Origin: Arenibacter palladensis
Lineage (GTDB): Bacteria > Bacteroidota > Bacteroidia > Flavobacteriales > Flavobacteriaceae
Length of the DNA stretch: 64,000 nt
Reading direction: 5' to 3'
Assembly (NCBI RefSeq): GCF_900129275.1
Contig: NZ_FQUX01000002.1
Span: 127,795-191,794 of the forward strand
The position numbers and the translations under genes were made by a program. The notes below the pieces were generated by a model that worked only from the letters and a program-made list of their open reading frames with translations, was not told the DNA's origin and searched no databases. Below, piece after piece: positions 8,912 through 17,996 of this stretch (position 1 is its first letter; each line of letters starts with the position of its first letter).

Positions 8912-9067
8912 AAGGTATTAAGCCCCAAGGCAAGACCTGAACTCCTTTTGGGAGACAATCCAAGGGTAGTGGTATTAAACCAGTAACCCCGCTAAACAGG
9001 CGGGATCCGTTCAACTATCGTATTTCAATGCGCCTGTGGCTTCTGAAATACGCGTTTCACGAATAAA
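8908..9067 (+). repeat. Structured multi-hairpin repeat, copy A
   Basis: This roughly 160-bp element matches a second copy at 37311-37473 in the same orientation. Shared landmarks, in order, are ATAAAAGGTATTAA, a second GGTATTAAACC word, a GC-rich hairpin (CCCGC at 8988-8992 with GCGGG at 9000-9004), GTTCAACT, and a terminal stem-loop (CGTATTTCA 9019-9027 with TGAAATACG 9044-9052), ending in GTTTCAC then AATAAA. The first two hairpins of copy B have decayed here. The element starts at the stop codon of the oxidoreductase gene. Confidence 0.75.
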
Positions 9068-9141
9068 GTTTTTTTGTTAGGTGATAAATTCTTGTAAAAT
9101 TTACGATATTTGGGGCTCTACAAACCAAACCAATTAAAAAA

Positions 9142-9324
9142 ATGGGAATGAATAAGAATACAGTGCTTGCATGGGCAACCTTTATAATGATAATTGTAGG
9201 TCTTTCGCTTATAGCATTGGGTGCATTTAGATATGATGATGTTGCCGGATGGGGATTTGCCTCGGTTGGAATAGGTTTCTTTGCAATTGCATGGGTATTT
9301 AATGCTTTAAAAGGTAGGGTATAA
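9142..9324 (+). CDS. Small two-TM membrane protein (CAL67264 family)
   Basis: Sixty-residue membrane protein with two hydrophobic segments (about residues 8-28 and 36-55) separated by a short loop FRYDDVAG. The start MGMNKNTVLAWA and the overall layout match the flavobacterial CAL67264 membrane protein family as I remember it; its function is unknown. It stands alone between the structured repeat and ettA, with spacers of about 75 and 137 bases. The small size and strict conservation of start and length in the family argue that it is real. Confidence 0.8.
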   Translation: MGMNKNTVLAWATFIMIIVGLSLIALGAFRYDDVAGWGFASVGIGFFAIAWVFNALKGRV

Positions 9325-9461
9325 AAAGCCACTGGAGATTTGGCGTTTTAAGAATTGTAGGCTACCCTGGCATCATAATGAAAAATTAATAGCTAAAGAC
9401 GGTGGGTATCTGCCCTTCCACTTATAATTCAAATAATCACAACTAATAATACAAATACTAT

Positions 9462-11153
9462 ATGTCAGACGATAAGAAAGTCATTTTCTCCATGTCTGGG
9501 GTTACTAAAACATACAAAACTGCCAATACCCCAGTATTAAAGAATATTTATTTAAGTTTCTTTTACGGAGCTAAGATCGGAATTTTAGGTCTTAATGGTT
9601 CTGGTAAATCTACACTGCTCAAGATTATTGCCGGGGTGGATAAAAACTTCCAGGGAGATGTAGTTTTTTCTCCTGGATATAAGGTAGGTTATCTGGAGCA
9701 GGAACCTCAATTGGACGAGAACAAGACCGTTTTGGAGGTAGTCAAAGAAGGCGTGGCAGATACTGTGGCCATCCTGGATGAATACAATAAGATCAATGAT
9801 ATGTTCGGACTTCCGGAGGTATATGAGGATGCAGATAAAATGCAAAAACTCATGGACAAGCAGGCCGAGCTTCAGGACAAGATAGATGCCACCAATGCCT
9901 GGGAACTGGACAACAAGTTGGAAGTTGCCATGGATGCCTTGCGTACCCCGGAATCCGATAAGAAAATCGGCATACTGTCCGGAGGTGAAAGAAGGCGGGT
10001 AGCTCTGTGTAGACTGTTGTTACAGGAACCCGAAATTCTATTGTTGGATGAGCCAACAAACCACTTGGATGCTGAATCCGTTCATTGGTTGGAACATCAT
10101 TTGGCAGAGTACAAAGGCACCGTTATTGCTGTAACCCACGATAGATATTTCTTGGATAATGTTGCCGGATGGATCTTGGAATTGGATAGGGGAGAAGGTA
10201 TACCATGGAAAGGAAACTACTCTAGCTGGTTGGATCAAAAATCGAAGCGTATGGCCCAAGAAAGCAAAACAGCCTCCAAAAGACAAAAAATATTGGAAAG
10301 GGAGTTGGATTGGGTGCGACAAGGGGCCAAAGGTAGACAGACCAAACAAAAGGCCCGTTTACAGAACTATGACAAATTGATGAGCCAGGATCAAAAACAA
10401 TTGGATGAAAAACTGGAGATCTATATCCCCAACGGTCCCCGATTAGGGACCAATGTAATAGAGGCCAAAGGAGTATCTAAGGCCTATGGGGATAAATTAC
10501 TTTATGAGGACTTAAATTTTAAATTGCCTCAGGCGGGAATTGTAGGTATTATTGGTCCTAACGGAGCTGGTAAAACCACTATTTTCCGAATGATAATGGG
10601 TGAGGAAAAACCGGACAAAGGTGAATTCATTGTAGGGGAAACGGCAAAAATTGCCTATGTGGACCAAAGTCATTCCAATATTGACCCCAATAAGACCATT
10701 TGGCAGAATTTTAGCGATGAGCAGGAATTGATCATGATGGGAGGTAGACAGGTAAATTCGAGAGCTTATTTAAGCAGGTTCAATTTTTCTGGAAGTGAGC
10801 AAAATAAAAAGGTGGATATGCTTTCCGGTGGGGAGCGTAACCGTCTGCATTTGGCCATGACCCTTAAAGAAGAGGGCAACGTTCTTCTTTTGGATGAGCC
10901 TACCAACGATTTGGATGTTAACACGCTAAGGGCCTTGGAGGAAGGTCTGGAAAATTTTGCCGGTTGTGCCGTGGTCATTTCCCACGACAGGTGGTTCTTG
11001 GATAGGATTTGTACCCATATCCTTTCTTTTGAAGGAGATTCCCAAGTACATTTCTTTGAAGGATCATTCTCTGAATACGAAGAAAACAAGAAGAAACGTT
11101 TGGGAGGAGATTTAATACCCAAGCGACTAAAATATAAAAAATTGGTGCGCTAA
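9462..11153 (+). CDS. ettA: Energy-dependent translational throttle protein EttA (ABC-F ATPase)
   Basis: Cytoplasmic ABC-F protein of 563 residues with two nucleotide-binding domains and no membrane part. Walker A motifs are GLNGSGKS (about 43-50) and GPNGAGKT (about 366-373). The signatures are LSGGERRR and LSGGERNR, and the Walker B motifs are ILLLDEPTNHLD and VLLLDEPTNDLD. An insertion in the first domain and the charged linker (SKRMAQESKTASKRQKILE) fit EttA, which binds the ribosomal E site and gates the start of elongation according to energy state. It is monocistronic and followed by a strong terminator. Confidence 0.93.
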   Translation: MSDDKKVIFSMSGVTKTYKTANTPVLKNIYLSFFYGAKIGILGLNGSGKSTLLKIIAGVDKNFQGDVVFSPGYKVGYLEQEPQLDENKTVLEVVKEGVADTVAILDEYNKINDMFGLPEVYEDADKMQKLMDKQAELQDKIDATNAWELDNKLEVAMDALRTPESDKKIGILSGGERRRVALCRLLLQEPEILLLDEPTNHLDAESVHWLEHHLAEYKGTVIAVTHDRYFLDNVAGWILELDRGEGIPWKGNYSSWLDQKSKRMAQESKTASKRQKILERELDWVRQGAKGRQTKQKARLQNYDKLMSQDQKQLDEKLEIYIPNGPRLGTNVIEAKGVSKAYGDKLLYEDLNFKLPQAGIVGIIGPNGAGKTTIFRMIMGEEKPDKGEFIVGETAKIAYVDQSHSNIDPNKTIWQNFSDEQELIMMGGRQVNSRAYLSRFNFSGSEQNKKVDMLSGGERNRLHLAMTLKEEGNVLLLDEPTNDLDVNTLRALEEGLENFAGCAVVISHDRWFLDRICTHILSFEGDSQVHFFEGSFSEYEENKKKRLGGDLIPKRLKYKKLVR

Positions 11154-11177
11154 TCGGTCCCATCCTAATTAAATAAG

Positions 11178-11222
11178 AATACGCTGTTGACACTATATTT
11201 AGGACAACAGCGTATTTTTTTT
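11178..11222 (+). terminator. Rho-independent terminator of ettA
   Basis: A perfect 12-bp stem, AATACGCTGTTG at 11178-11189 pairing with CAACAGCGTATT at 11205-11216, is followed by a T run. It lies 24 bases after the ettA stop codon and just before the 3' end of the convergent MBL-fold gene. Confidence 0.92.
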
Positions 11223-11256
11223 AATTAATTGAACCCTGTAGCATTCTCCAGTCCGC

Positions 11257-12057
11257 TTAATAATCTTCCGTAGGATACCAATCCAACTGTACTACCTCAA
11301 TATTCGAATTCTTATCGTTTACCAACGCTTTAAATTTTGACACATCCCCAACATCGGGCTTTCCTCTATAATGGTAGGGATATACCTTTTTTGGCTTAAA
11401 TTCCAGCACAGCATCCGCTGCACTTTCTACGGTCATGGTATAGGGAAGGTTCATACATACAAAGGCTTTATCTATATTCTGTAATGCCCGCATCTCAGGA
11501 ATATCCTCTGTATCTCCTGAAAAGTAAATGCGTTCATTGTTTTTGCTTAGCACATAACCGTTACCTCTTCCCTTAACATGGAAGTCCTTGGCTTCCTCCC
11601 TAAGATTGTACATGGGAATTGCTTCTATGTTAATGCCATAACGTTCTTTGGATTCCCCATTATTTAAAATATCCAGTTGTGGCGTAAATTCTGCAGGAAT
11701 TTTGTCGGCCACCGCCTGGGGAACGATAATTTTCGCCTTCTGGGTATTTAGAGCCTGTAGGGTTTCCAAACTAAAGTGATCACCATGGATGTCCGTAATC
11801 AAGATCAGGTCCGGTTCCTTTTCAGCTGCAAAAGCATCCTTACCTCCAACGGGATCTACATAGATAATGGTTCCATCCCAATCCAAAACCGCAGTGGCGT
11901 GTTCTATCGGCGTAATCTCAATATTGGAAATCGTATTATCCGTTTGGAGACCAACAGCCTCAGCTTTTTCCGGTAGGGATTTTGATTTTTCTTTACATCC
12001 CAAAGTCAATAGACCCATAAATACAGCTGTTATAATAAGGTGTTTTGAATGGCGCAT
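11257..12057 (-). CDS. MBL-fold metallo-hydrolase lipoprotein (UlaG-like)
   Basis: Predicted lipoprotein of 266 residues: a short hydrophobic leader ends in the lipobox LTLGC, followed by a charged linker. The body is a metallo-beta-lactamase fold with ITDIHGDHFS in place of the usual THxHxDH, so the first His of the motif is replaced by Asp while the later His, Asp and His remain. YFSGDTED supplies the bridging Asp, and YPYHYRG the last His. It resembles the UlaG/RomA-like branch. The substrate is unknown; attachment to the periplasmic side of a membrane is inferred from the lipobox. It follows the GNAT gene on the same strand. Confidence 0.85.
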   Translation of the reverse strand: MRHSKHLIITAVFMGLLTLGCKEKSKSLPEKAEAVGLQTDNTISNIEITPIEHATAVLDWDGTIIYVDPVGGKDAFAAEKEPDLILITDIHGDHFSLETLQALNTQKAKIIVPQAVADKIPAEFTPQLDILNNGESKERYGINIEAIPMYNLREEAKDFHVKGRGNGYVLSKNNERIYFSGDTEDIPEMRALQNIDKAFVCMNLPYTMTVESAADAVLEFKPKKVYPYHYRGKPDVGDVSKFKALVNDKNSNIEVVQLDWYPTEDY

Positions 12058-12069
12058 AATTAGAGTATT

Positions 12070-12534
12070 TTAAATTAGTAATAATTCCATTTTAATGTCA
12101 CTCCTCGCATAGGGGAGATTCTTTTCGATTTCAACTTCTTTGAAACCATACTTTCTATAAATATAAAGGGCGTTTTCCAATTTGGTGCTCGAATACAAAA
12201 TTAATTTATCCCATTTGTTTTGTTTGGCATGTTCAATGGCAAAAACTAAAAGTGCTTGGCCAATTTTCAAACCTTGAAAATTCGGATCTACGGCCATTTT
12301 GCCCAATTCATACGTTCTGTCCCCCACTTTTAAAAATGCAAAGCAACCTACTATTTCCTCATTGTACTGTGCAAAAAATATATACCCACCTTTACCTATT
12401 ATGTTGGCTTCACAGTTTTCCAAGAGAATGGTGTCCATAGGCTCAACATAAAAATATTTTTCCAACCATGCCACATTAAGGTCCTTAAACCTTGTTGCAT
12501 AGCTCGATTCAAAAGGTACAATACTTAATGACAT
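12070..12534 (-). CDS. GNAT family N-acetyltransferase
   Basis: Cytoplasmic acetyltransferase of 154 residues. The acetyl-CoA binding region is seen in YELGKMAVDPNFQGLKIGQALL, split here as the strand ELGKMAV and the loop NFQGLKIGQ (a Q/RxxGxG/A variant), followed by ALYIYRKYGF, typical of the last helix and strand. The acceptor is unknown. It is the likely first gene of a two-gene unit with the MBL lipoprotein, 12 bases away. Confidence 0.88.
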   Translation of the reverse strand: MSLSIVPFESSYATRFKDLNVAWLEKYFYVEPMDTILLENCEANIIGKGGYIFFAQYNEEIVGCFAFLKVGDRTYELGKMAVDPNFQGLKIGQALLVFAIEHAKQNKWDKLILYSSTKLENALYIYRKYGFKEVEIEKNLPYARSDIKMELLLI

Positions 12535-12706
12535 CTTGGTACGATCAGTATTTTACTAAATTTACGGTAATCATTTTGTATTCTTAAGAAGGAAATTTAT
12601 TTTTTTTAACTAAAAAAATCTAAAATCCAAACCTGATCGTATATAGAGTGTTACAAACAAATAAATTTAAGGTTAAAAAAAAATTAAATAATTAATAATT
12701 ACAATT

Positions 12707-13594
12707 ATGACTGAAACAAAAAGTAATAATGGATTGAAGGTTATTGCAGGTTTATTAGGTGTAATTTTACTTGGGGTAATCATTTACACAGTAAGTTTAT
12801 ATCAGGATAAACAAAAGAACACTGCATTACTTACAAAAGAAAAAGAATTGGTTGTTGAAGATTTGACCAGTTTGAAATCTGAGTATGACAAAGCTATCTT
12901 GGAAAGCAACGCTACCAATGAGGAATTGGTTTCCGCCAGGGATAACATTGCAAAATACATTGATTCCGTTAAGACAATGAAAGCCGATATCGCAAGTCTA
13001 TATCGTTACAGAAAGCAAGTAGGTATCTTGACCAAAGAAAGGGAGCAACTATTAAGAAAGGTTGATTCTTTAACCAGATCCAATACTTTCTTGGCCATGC
13101 AAAGGGACAGCACCTATGTTGAATTGGAAAAGCAAACTGTTTTCAACGATTCTTTAGTTGTACAGAATACCCAATTGGCAGATGTAGTTGAAAAAGGTTC
13201 AGCTTTAAATTTATCCAAATTCTCTGTAGATGCAGTTAAGGAAAGAACAAGCGGTAAATTGGTTTCTACTTCCAGAGCTAAGGCTACCGACAAATTAAAA
13301 GTTTGTTTCACCGTTGCGGACAACGTAATTGCCCAAGCTGGTGACAGACAATTCTTTATTGAGGTTTTGGATCCACAAGGAAATGTTTTGGGAGAAAGTT
13401 TCTCTAAAACAAGTGATTCGGGAGCTTCTGTTACTTACAGCAAAGGAACTGAATTCTACTATGAGAACCGCTCTTTGGACGTATGTGATTTCATTAACAA
13501 GCCTGCAAGTGAATTCCAAAAAGGAAACTATATGGTAAATGTTTATGATAACAATTTAAAATTATTGGGAACTTCCAAGTTTCAATTAAAATAA
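12707..13594 (+). CDS. Membrane-anchored coiled-coil protein, unknown function
   Basis: Not recognised as a named family beyond a flavobacterial conserved protein. Of 295 residues, an N-terminal membrane anchor spans about 8-28 (LKVIAGLLGVILLGVIIYTV). A long heptad-rich coiled coil follows at about 35-155. The C-terminal third is a beta-rich domain of about 120 residues (LSKFSVDAVKERTSGK to LGTSKFQLK) with FTVADN and IEVLDPQGN strands. The layout suggests a periplasmic domain held away from the inner membrane by a stalk. It is monocistronic and ends at a bidirectional terminator shared with fumC. Confidence 0.7.
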   Translation: MTETKSNNGLKVIAGLLGVILLGVIIYTVSLYQDKQKNTALLTKEKELVVEDLTSLKSEYDKAILESNATNEELVSARDNIAKYIDSVKTMKADIASLYRYRKQVGILTKEREQLLRKVDSLTRSNTFLAMQRDSTYVELEKQTVFNDSLVVQNTQLADVVEKGSALNLSKFSVDAVKERTSGKLVSTSRAKATDKLKVCFTVADNVIAQAGDRQFFIEVLDPQGNVLGESFSKTSDSGASVTYSKGTEFYYENRSLDVCDFINKPASEFQKGNYMVNVYDNNLKLLGTSKFQLK

Positions 13595-13614
13595 GGAACA
13601 CTATCCATTTAAAT

Positions 13615-13647
13615 AAAAAGGCCAATCTTTCGGGATTGGCCTTTTTT
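13615..13647. terminator. Bidirectional terminator between coiled-coil gene and fumC
   Basis: AAAAAGGCCAATC (13615-13627) pairs perfectly with GATTGGCCTTTTT (13634-13646) around a TTTCGG loop. The A run on one side and T run on the other let it work for both convergent genes. Confidence 0.93.
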
Positions 13648-13665
13648 AATTATTGACTTCAAGTA

Positions 13666-15063
13666 TTAATCCAAGGTACCTACCATATCCTCAGGTTTTA
13701 CCCATTCATCGTAATCCTCTGCGGTTACATATCCTAAATTAATGGCCTCTTCCTTTAAAGTAGTACCATTTTTATGGGCCGTATTGGCAATTTCTGCAGC
13801 CTTGTAATATCCTATTTTAGTATTCAAGGCCGTAACCAACATCAAGGAATTATTTAAAAGTTGCTTAATAACATCGTGATTAGGTTCTATGCCTACGGCA
13901 CAGTTCTCATCGAAACTAACACAGGCATCCCCGATCAATTGTGCAGATTGCAAAATGTTCGCCGCCATCATGGGCTTAAAAACGTTGAGTTCGTAATGCC
14001 CTTGCGTACCACCTACGCTAATGGCTACATCGTTCCCCATCACTTGGGCACAGACCATGGTCAGGGCCTCACATTGTGTAGGATTAACTTTTCCAGGCAT
14101 AATGGAACTACCTGGCTCGTTTGCGGGAATAATAATTTCACCGATCCCCGATCTTGGTCCGGAAGCCATCATTCTTATATCGTTGGCAATTTTGTTCAAG
14201 GATACCGCCAACTGCTTTAAGGCGCCATGGGTTTCTACAATAGCATCATGGGCAGCTAAAGCCTCAAACTTATTTTCCGCAGTTTTAAACGGCAGTCCCG
14301 TAAATCTGGCAATATATTGTGAAACCAATACATCGTAACCTTTGGGAGCATTTAAACCGGTGCCTACGGCAGTACCACCAAGTGCCAATTCACTCAAATG
14401 ATCCAAAGTATTGTCCAAGGCCTTTAGCCCGTGGTCCAATTGGGAAACGTAACCGGAAATCTCCTGTCCCAAGGTTAGGGGAGTGGCATCCATTAAATGC
14501 GTCCTACCTATTTTTACCACCTTGGCAAATTCCTTTGCCTTTTTATCCAACGTATTCCTTAGTTGCGTAATTCCAGGTATGGTTACTTCAACAATCTTCT
14601 TATAGGCTGCAATATGCATCCCAGTAGGAAAAGTATCGTTGGAAGATTGGGATTTATTTACATCATCATTGGGCTGAATGGTCTTTTCACCTTCCCCTAT
14701 TTTTTTTCCGGCCAATTCATGGGCCCTATTGGCGATCACCTCGTTAACGTTCATGTTACTTTGGGTTCCAGATCCGGTTTGCCATATTACCAAAGGAAAT
14801 TGGTCATCGTGTTTGCCTTCCAATATTTCATCACATACTTGGGCAATACGATCTCTTTTTTCTTCGGATAGTACTCCCAATTCAAAATTGGCGTAGGCCG
14901 CCGCTTTTTTTAAATAGGCAAATCCATAAACTACATCCAAGGGCATTGATGCCGCCGGACCAATTTTAAAATTATTTCTCGAGCGTTCGGTTTGAGCTCC
15001 CCAATATTTGTTGGACGGCACTTTAACCTCGCCCATGGTATCCTTTTCTATACGATATTCCAT
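13666..15063 (-). CDS. fumC: Class II fumarate hydratase
   Basis: TCA-cycle enzyme interconverting fumarate and malate, an iron-independent tetramer. Its 465 residues match the family. The signature [11 protein letters not shown] lies at about 319-329, with the catalytic Ser in the SS loop. The upstream segments [12 protein letters not shown] and [11 protein letters not shown] carry the substrate-binding Thr, Ser, Asn and His. Aspartase and argininosuccinate lyase share the fold, but these motifs fit FumC. It appears monocistronic, ending at a bidirectional terminator. Confidence 0.95.
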   Translation of the reverse strand: MEYRIEKDTMGEVKVPSNKYWGAQTERSRNNFKIGPAASMPLDVVYGFAYLKKAAAYANFELGVLSEEKRDRIAQVCDEILEGKHDDQFPLVIWQTGSGTQSNMNVNEVIANRAHELAGKKIGEGEKTIQPNDDVNKSQSSNDTFPTGMHIAAYKKIVEVTIPGITQLRNTLDKKAKEFAKVVKIGRTHLMDATPLTLGQEISGYVSQLDHGLKALDNTLDHLSELALGGTAVGTGLNAPKGYDVLVSQYIARFTGLPFKTAENKFEALAAHDAIVETHGALKQLAVSLNKIANDIRMMASGPRSGIGEIIIPANEPGSSIMPGKVNPTQCEALTMVCAQVMGNDVAISVGGTQGHYELNVFKPMMAANILQSAQLIGDACVSFDENCAVGIEPNHDVIKQLLNNSLMLVTALNTKIGYYKAAEIANTAHKNGTTLKEEAINLGYVTAEDYDEWVKPEDMVGTLD

Positions 15064-15154
15064 AATTTAAATTGAGTTTATTGATAATTACAAATTTACA
15101 TTTATCTGATTAAGTAATAAAATTTCCAAATGGGTCAGAAAGGAAATTCAACTG

Positions 15155-15559
15155 TCATAAAAATTTTGATTTCAGTTCTGGTGTCGGAATCATACAGGCA
15201 TCCTTTCTACCATACCATTTATATCTGTTTTTGGCTATATAGTCGTACACCCAATCTCTAATTTTTTCAGGTATCCATTCAAAAACGCTTGCCAACTGCC
15301 AGACTCCGCCAAAAGACTGGGCAATTTTAAGGGCAGCGGTAGATTTGGTATAATAGGCTACACCGGGTTCTATAAGAATAATACTGTCGACCTGGGAGGT
15401 ATCTATCCCGCGCTCTTCCACTAATTTCTTTCCGATTTCGCTTTGTAGTGCCGCAAACCTGTACACATTTCCTTTATCGCGCTTTATAACGTACTGTACA
15501 GAACTATTGCAAAGATTGCAAACCCCATCAAAGAGTATTATTTTATTGTCTTGAATCAT
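15155..15559 (-). CDS. DCC family thiol-disulfide oxidoreductase-like protein (DUF393)
   Basis: Small protein of 134 residues with the family motif DGVCNLC (DxxCxxC) near residues 10-16, close to the N-terminus and positioned as in thioredoxin-like folds. The conserved ending YDYIAKNRYKWYGRKDACM has a third Cys. The family is named for this DCC motif and its biochemical role is not established. No signal peptide is present. It follows mutS2 by 23 bases on the same strand and is probably cotranscribed. Confidence 0.88.
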   Translation of the reverse strand: MIQDNKIILFDGVCNLCNSSVQYVIKRDKGNVYRFAALQSEIGKKLVEERGIDTSQVDSIILIEPGVAYYTKSTAALKIAQSFGGVWQLASVFEWIPEKIRDWVYDYIAKNRYKWYGRKDACMIPTPELKSKFL

Positions 15560-15582
15560 TATCTGAGTGGTCCAACCACATT

Positions 15583-17754
15583 TTATATTTTTCTTTCTAC
15601 CAATTCCAATTGGTCTACAGCAACATTGGTGGTAAAAATACCATAGTTAACAATAGCCTTGTTCTTTTCCAAACTGTCTATACTGCCCACTGCCTTTCCA
15701 TCAATTAAACGCACACGGTCGCCCACCTTAAATACGGGGCGTGGCTTGTTTTTTTCCTTTACCTCTGCCTTCTTTTTCTCAACTTTTTTCTTTTCTCGGA
15801 TTACCTCTACCTTTTTTATCACCTCTTGTTCTACTTTGGCCTTTCTTTCTTTTTGGGCCTTTACTTCCTTTACCGATTGTTTTTTGCGCTTGCTATTTTC
15901 TGTTTCTACAATTCGTATCAATTCAGAAACCAAATTGCGTTTCTTTTTATCCTGAAAATATTTTTCCGCCGCCGTGTTTACCTTATTTCCCAAATAGATC
16001 ATCCTTTGGTTATGATCATACAATTCCTGATAGTTTTCCAATTTGGATTTGATCTTGGAATTAAGGTCCTCCAATTTTTGGGCTTCCGTTCTGGCCTTGG
16101 ATTCCTCTTCCTGAAGCCTGGACCCGGTTTTTTCCATTTTACTACGCTCCTTTTGTAGTTTGGCTATAGTGGCATCAAAACGAACCTTCCCGCGCTCTAT
16201 TTTCTTTTTAGCTTTATTAATGAGGCTATAGGGAATACCGTTCTTTTGCGCCACCTCAAAAGTAAAGGAACTACCGGCCTGTCCCAATACCAACTGATAA
16301 GTGGGTTCCAAGGACTTACCATCAAAAAGCATATTGGCATTGGTAACATGAGGCAATTCATTGGCCAACAATTTAAGATTGGCATAATGGGTGGTAATAA
16401 CTCCGTAGGCACCCCTTTCATAGAAAACCTCCAGAAAGGTCTCGGCTAGGGCACCGCCCAGTTCCGGATCACTTCCTGTTCCAAATTCGTCTATTAGAAA
16501 CAAGGTCTTGTCATTACATTTACGCAAGAAGTAATTCATGTTCTTCAAGCGATAGCTGTAGGTGCTGAGATGATTCTCAATGGATTGGTTGTCACCAATA
16601 TCCGTTAGGATATTGTCAAACAAACATACCTTGGACCTCTCATGCACAGGGATCAATAAACCACTCTGTAGCATTACCTGTAAAAGACCAATTGTTTTTA
16701 GTGTAATACTTTTCCCCCCGGCATTGGGTCCGGATATAACTATAATTCTGTTTTCAGGATGCAGGGTAATTGTTTGGGGGTATGTTTTTTCCTTTTTATA
16801 CTTATTGCTCAAAAATAGCAAGGGATGGTAGGCATCCCTCAGAAAAAGCTCCCTATTATCACTAATTTCGGGCAATAGGGCATCCATTTCCAGAGCATAT
16901 TTTGCCTTGGACGCCGTAATGTCCATATGAACCAAAAAATCCTGATAAGCATATAGTTCAGGTGCAAACGGCCGTATACGATTGGTTAGATCGTTCAATA
17001 TTTTTTGTACCTCTTCCCGTTCCTCGAATTCCAGATTTCCGAGTTCCCTACTATATCTTAGGGTCGCCTCTGGTTCTATATAGACAATGCTCCCGGTTTT
17101 GGAAGTTCCCATAACGGCTCCCTTAACTTTTTTTCGATACATGCTCTTCACGGCAAGTACCCTTCTATTATCTACAACCGATTCCCTGATTTCATCCAAA
17201 AGTTCCGAGGCATGGTAGGTATTCAGTGCTGTGGCAAAACTCTGATTTATTTTACCCTTCACCACAACCATTTGGGAACGGATACTTTGAAGGTTGCTGG
17301 AAGCATTATCCTTTATTTCCCCAAATTTATCAATCACAGCCTCTATATTTCGAGGAATTTCAGTGTTAAGGGTTATTTCATCGGAAACAGCGAAAAGCAA
17401 GGGATAGTACTCTTTAAATTTTATAAAGAATTTAATATGGGTAGCTACTGTTGTACATATGGAACCTATTTTCTTGAACCCACCTACTTCCAAAGTGGTA
17501 TTCTCAATTTTAAGGAGTTTCAACTCCGGATTAATGGTATCAAAGTTATGATTGGGAATCCTATTGTCATTGGAATAGGAGGCCAAATACTCGGAAGTTT
17601 GTCCCAAAACGTCCAATAATTCGGATTTGATGGAAATTGGTTCCAGATTAGCCACCTGTTCCTTTCCCAACTCGGTGGTACAACGAGCTGCCAATTGCAA
17701 AAGGACAGTATTAAACTCGAGATCTTGAAGCGTTTTTGAACTTATTTTATTCAT
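15583..17754 (-). CDS. MutS2-like ATPase lacking the Smr nuclease domain
   Basis: MutS-family ATPase of 723 residues. The core and clamp domains occupy about 1-300, with the Walker A motif GPNAGGKS at about 343-350 and the later ABC-like signature TFLIDEFGTGSDP. A long charged coiled coil (about 515-660) ends in a small KOW-like beta domain (VGDRVRLIDGKAVGSID). Classical MutS2 of about 785 residues carries a C-terminal Smr endonuclease domain; here the protein stops after the beta domain, so it has no visible nuclease. MutS2 acts on recombination intermediates or collided ribosomes in other bacteria; which applies here is open. Confidence 0.88.
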   Translation of the reverse strand: MNKISSKTLQDLEFNTVLLQLAARCTTELGKEQVANLEPISIKSELLDVLGQTSEYLASYSNDNRIPNHNFDTINPELKLLKIENTTLEVGGFKKIGSICTTVATHIKFFIKFKEYYPLLFAVSDEITLNTEIPRNIEAVIDKFGEIKDNASSNLQSIRSQMVVVKGKINQSFATALNTYHASELLDEIRESVVDNRRVLAVKSMYRKKVKGAVMGTSKTGSIVYIEPEATLRYSRELGNLEFEEREEVQKILNDLTNRIRPFAPELYAYQDFLVHMDITASKAKYALEMDALLPEISDNRELFLRDAYHPLLFLSNKYKKEKTYPQTITLHPENRIIVISGPNAGGKSITLKTIGLLQVMLQSGLLIPVHERSKVCLFDNILTDIGDNQSIENHLSTYSYRLKNMNYFLRKCNDKTLFLIDEFGTGSDPELGGALAETFLEVFYERGAYGVITTHYANLKLLANELPHVTNANMLFDGKSLEPTYQLVLGQAGSSFTFEVAQKNGIPYSLINKAKKKIERGKVRFDATIAKLQKERSKMEKTGSRLQEEESKARTEAQKLEDLNSKIKSKLENYQELYDHNQRMIYLGNKVNTAAEKYFQDKKKRNLVSELIRIVETENSKRKKQSVKEVKAQKERKAKVEQEVIKKVEVIREKKKVEKKKAEVKEKNKPRPVFKVGDRVRLIDGKAVGSIDSLEKNKAIVNYGIFTTNVAVDQLELVERKI

Positions 17755-17996
17755 TTAATCAATTTTCCTTTCCATGAGGATTTACAACCTTCAAAGGTAA
17801 GGAATAGGCGCTATATGGGAGGACTGTAAAAGGATGTATTTATTACTCTGGTCCACCTTTTTTTAACTCAAGGACCTAGCCCAAGTAAGGAAAAGTAAAG
17901 GAATATTGGTTCCCTGAACAATATTTTTGGTACAGTATATGTTTTATAGCTAGGCTATTACTATAGTTTTATTAAGAAACCAATTAAAACCAGCAC

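Noticed and set aside
15659-16158. Phe- and Leu-rich rightward frames over the 5'-distal half of mutS2
   Set aside because: They are antisense to the Lys/Glu-rich coiled coil of MutS2, which automatically yields hydrophobic-looking frames. Not membrane proteins.
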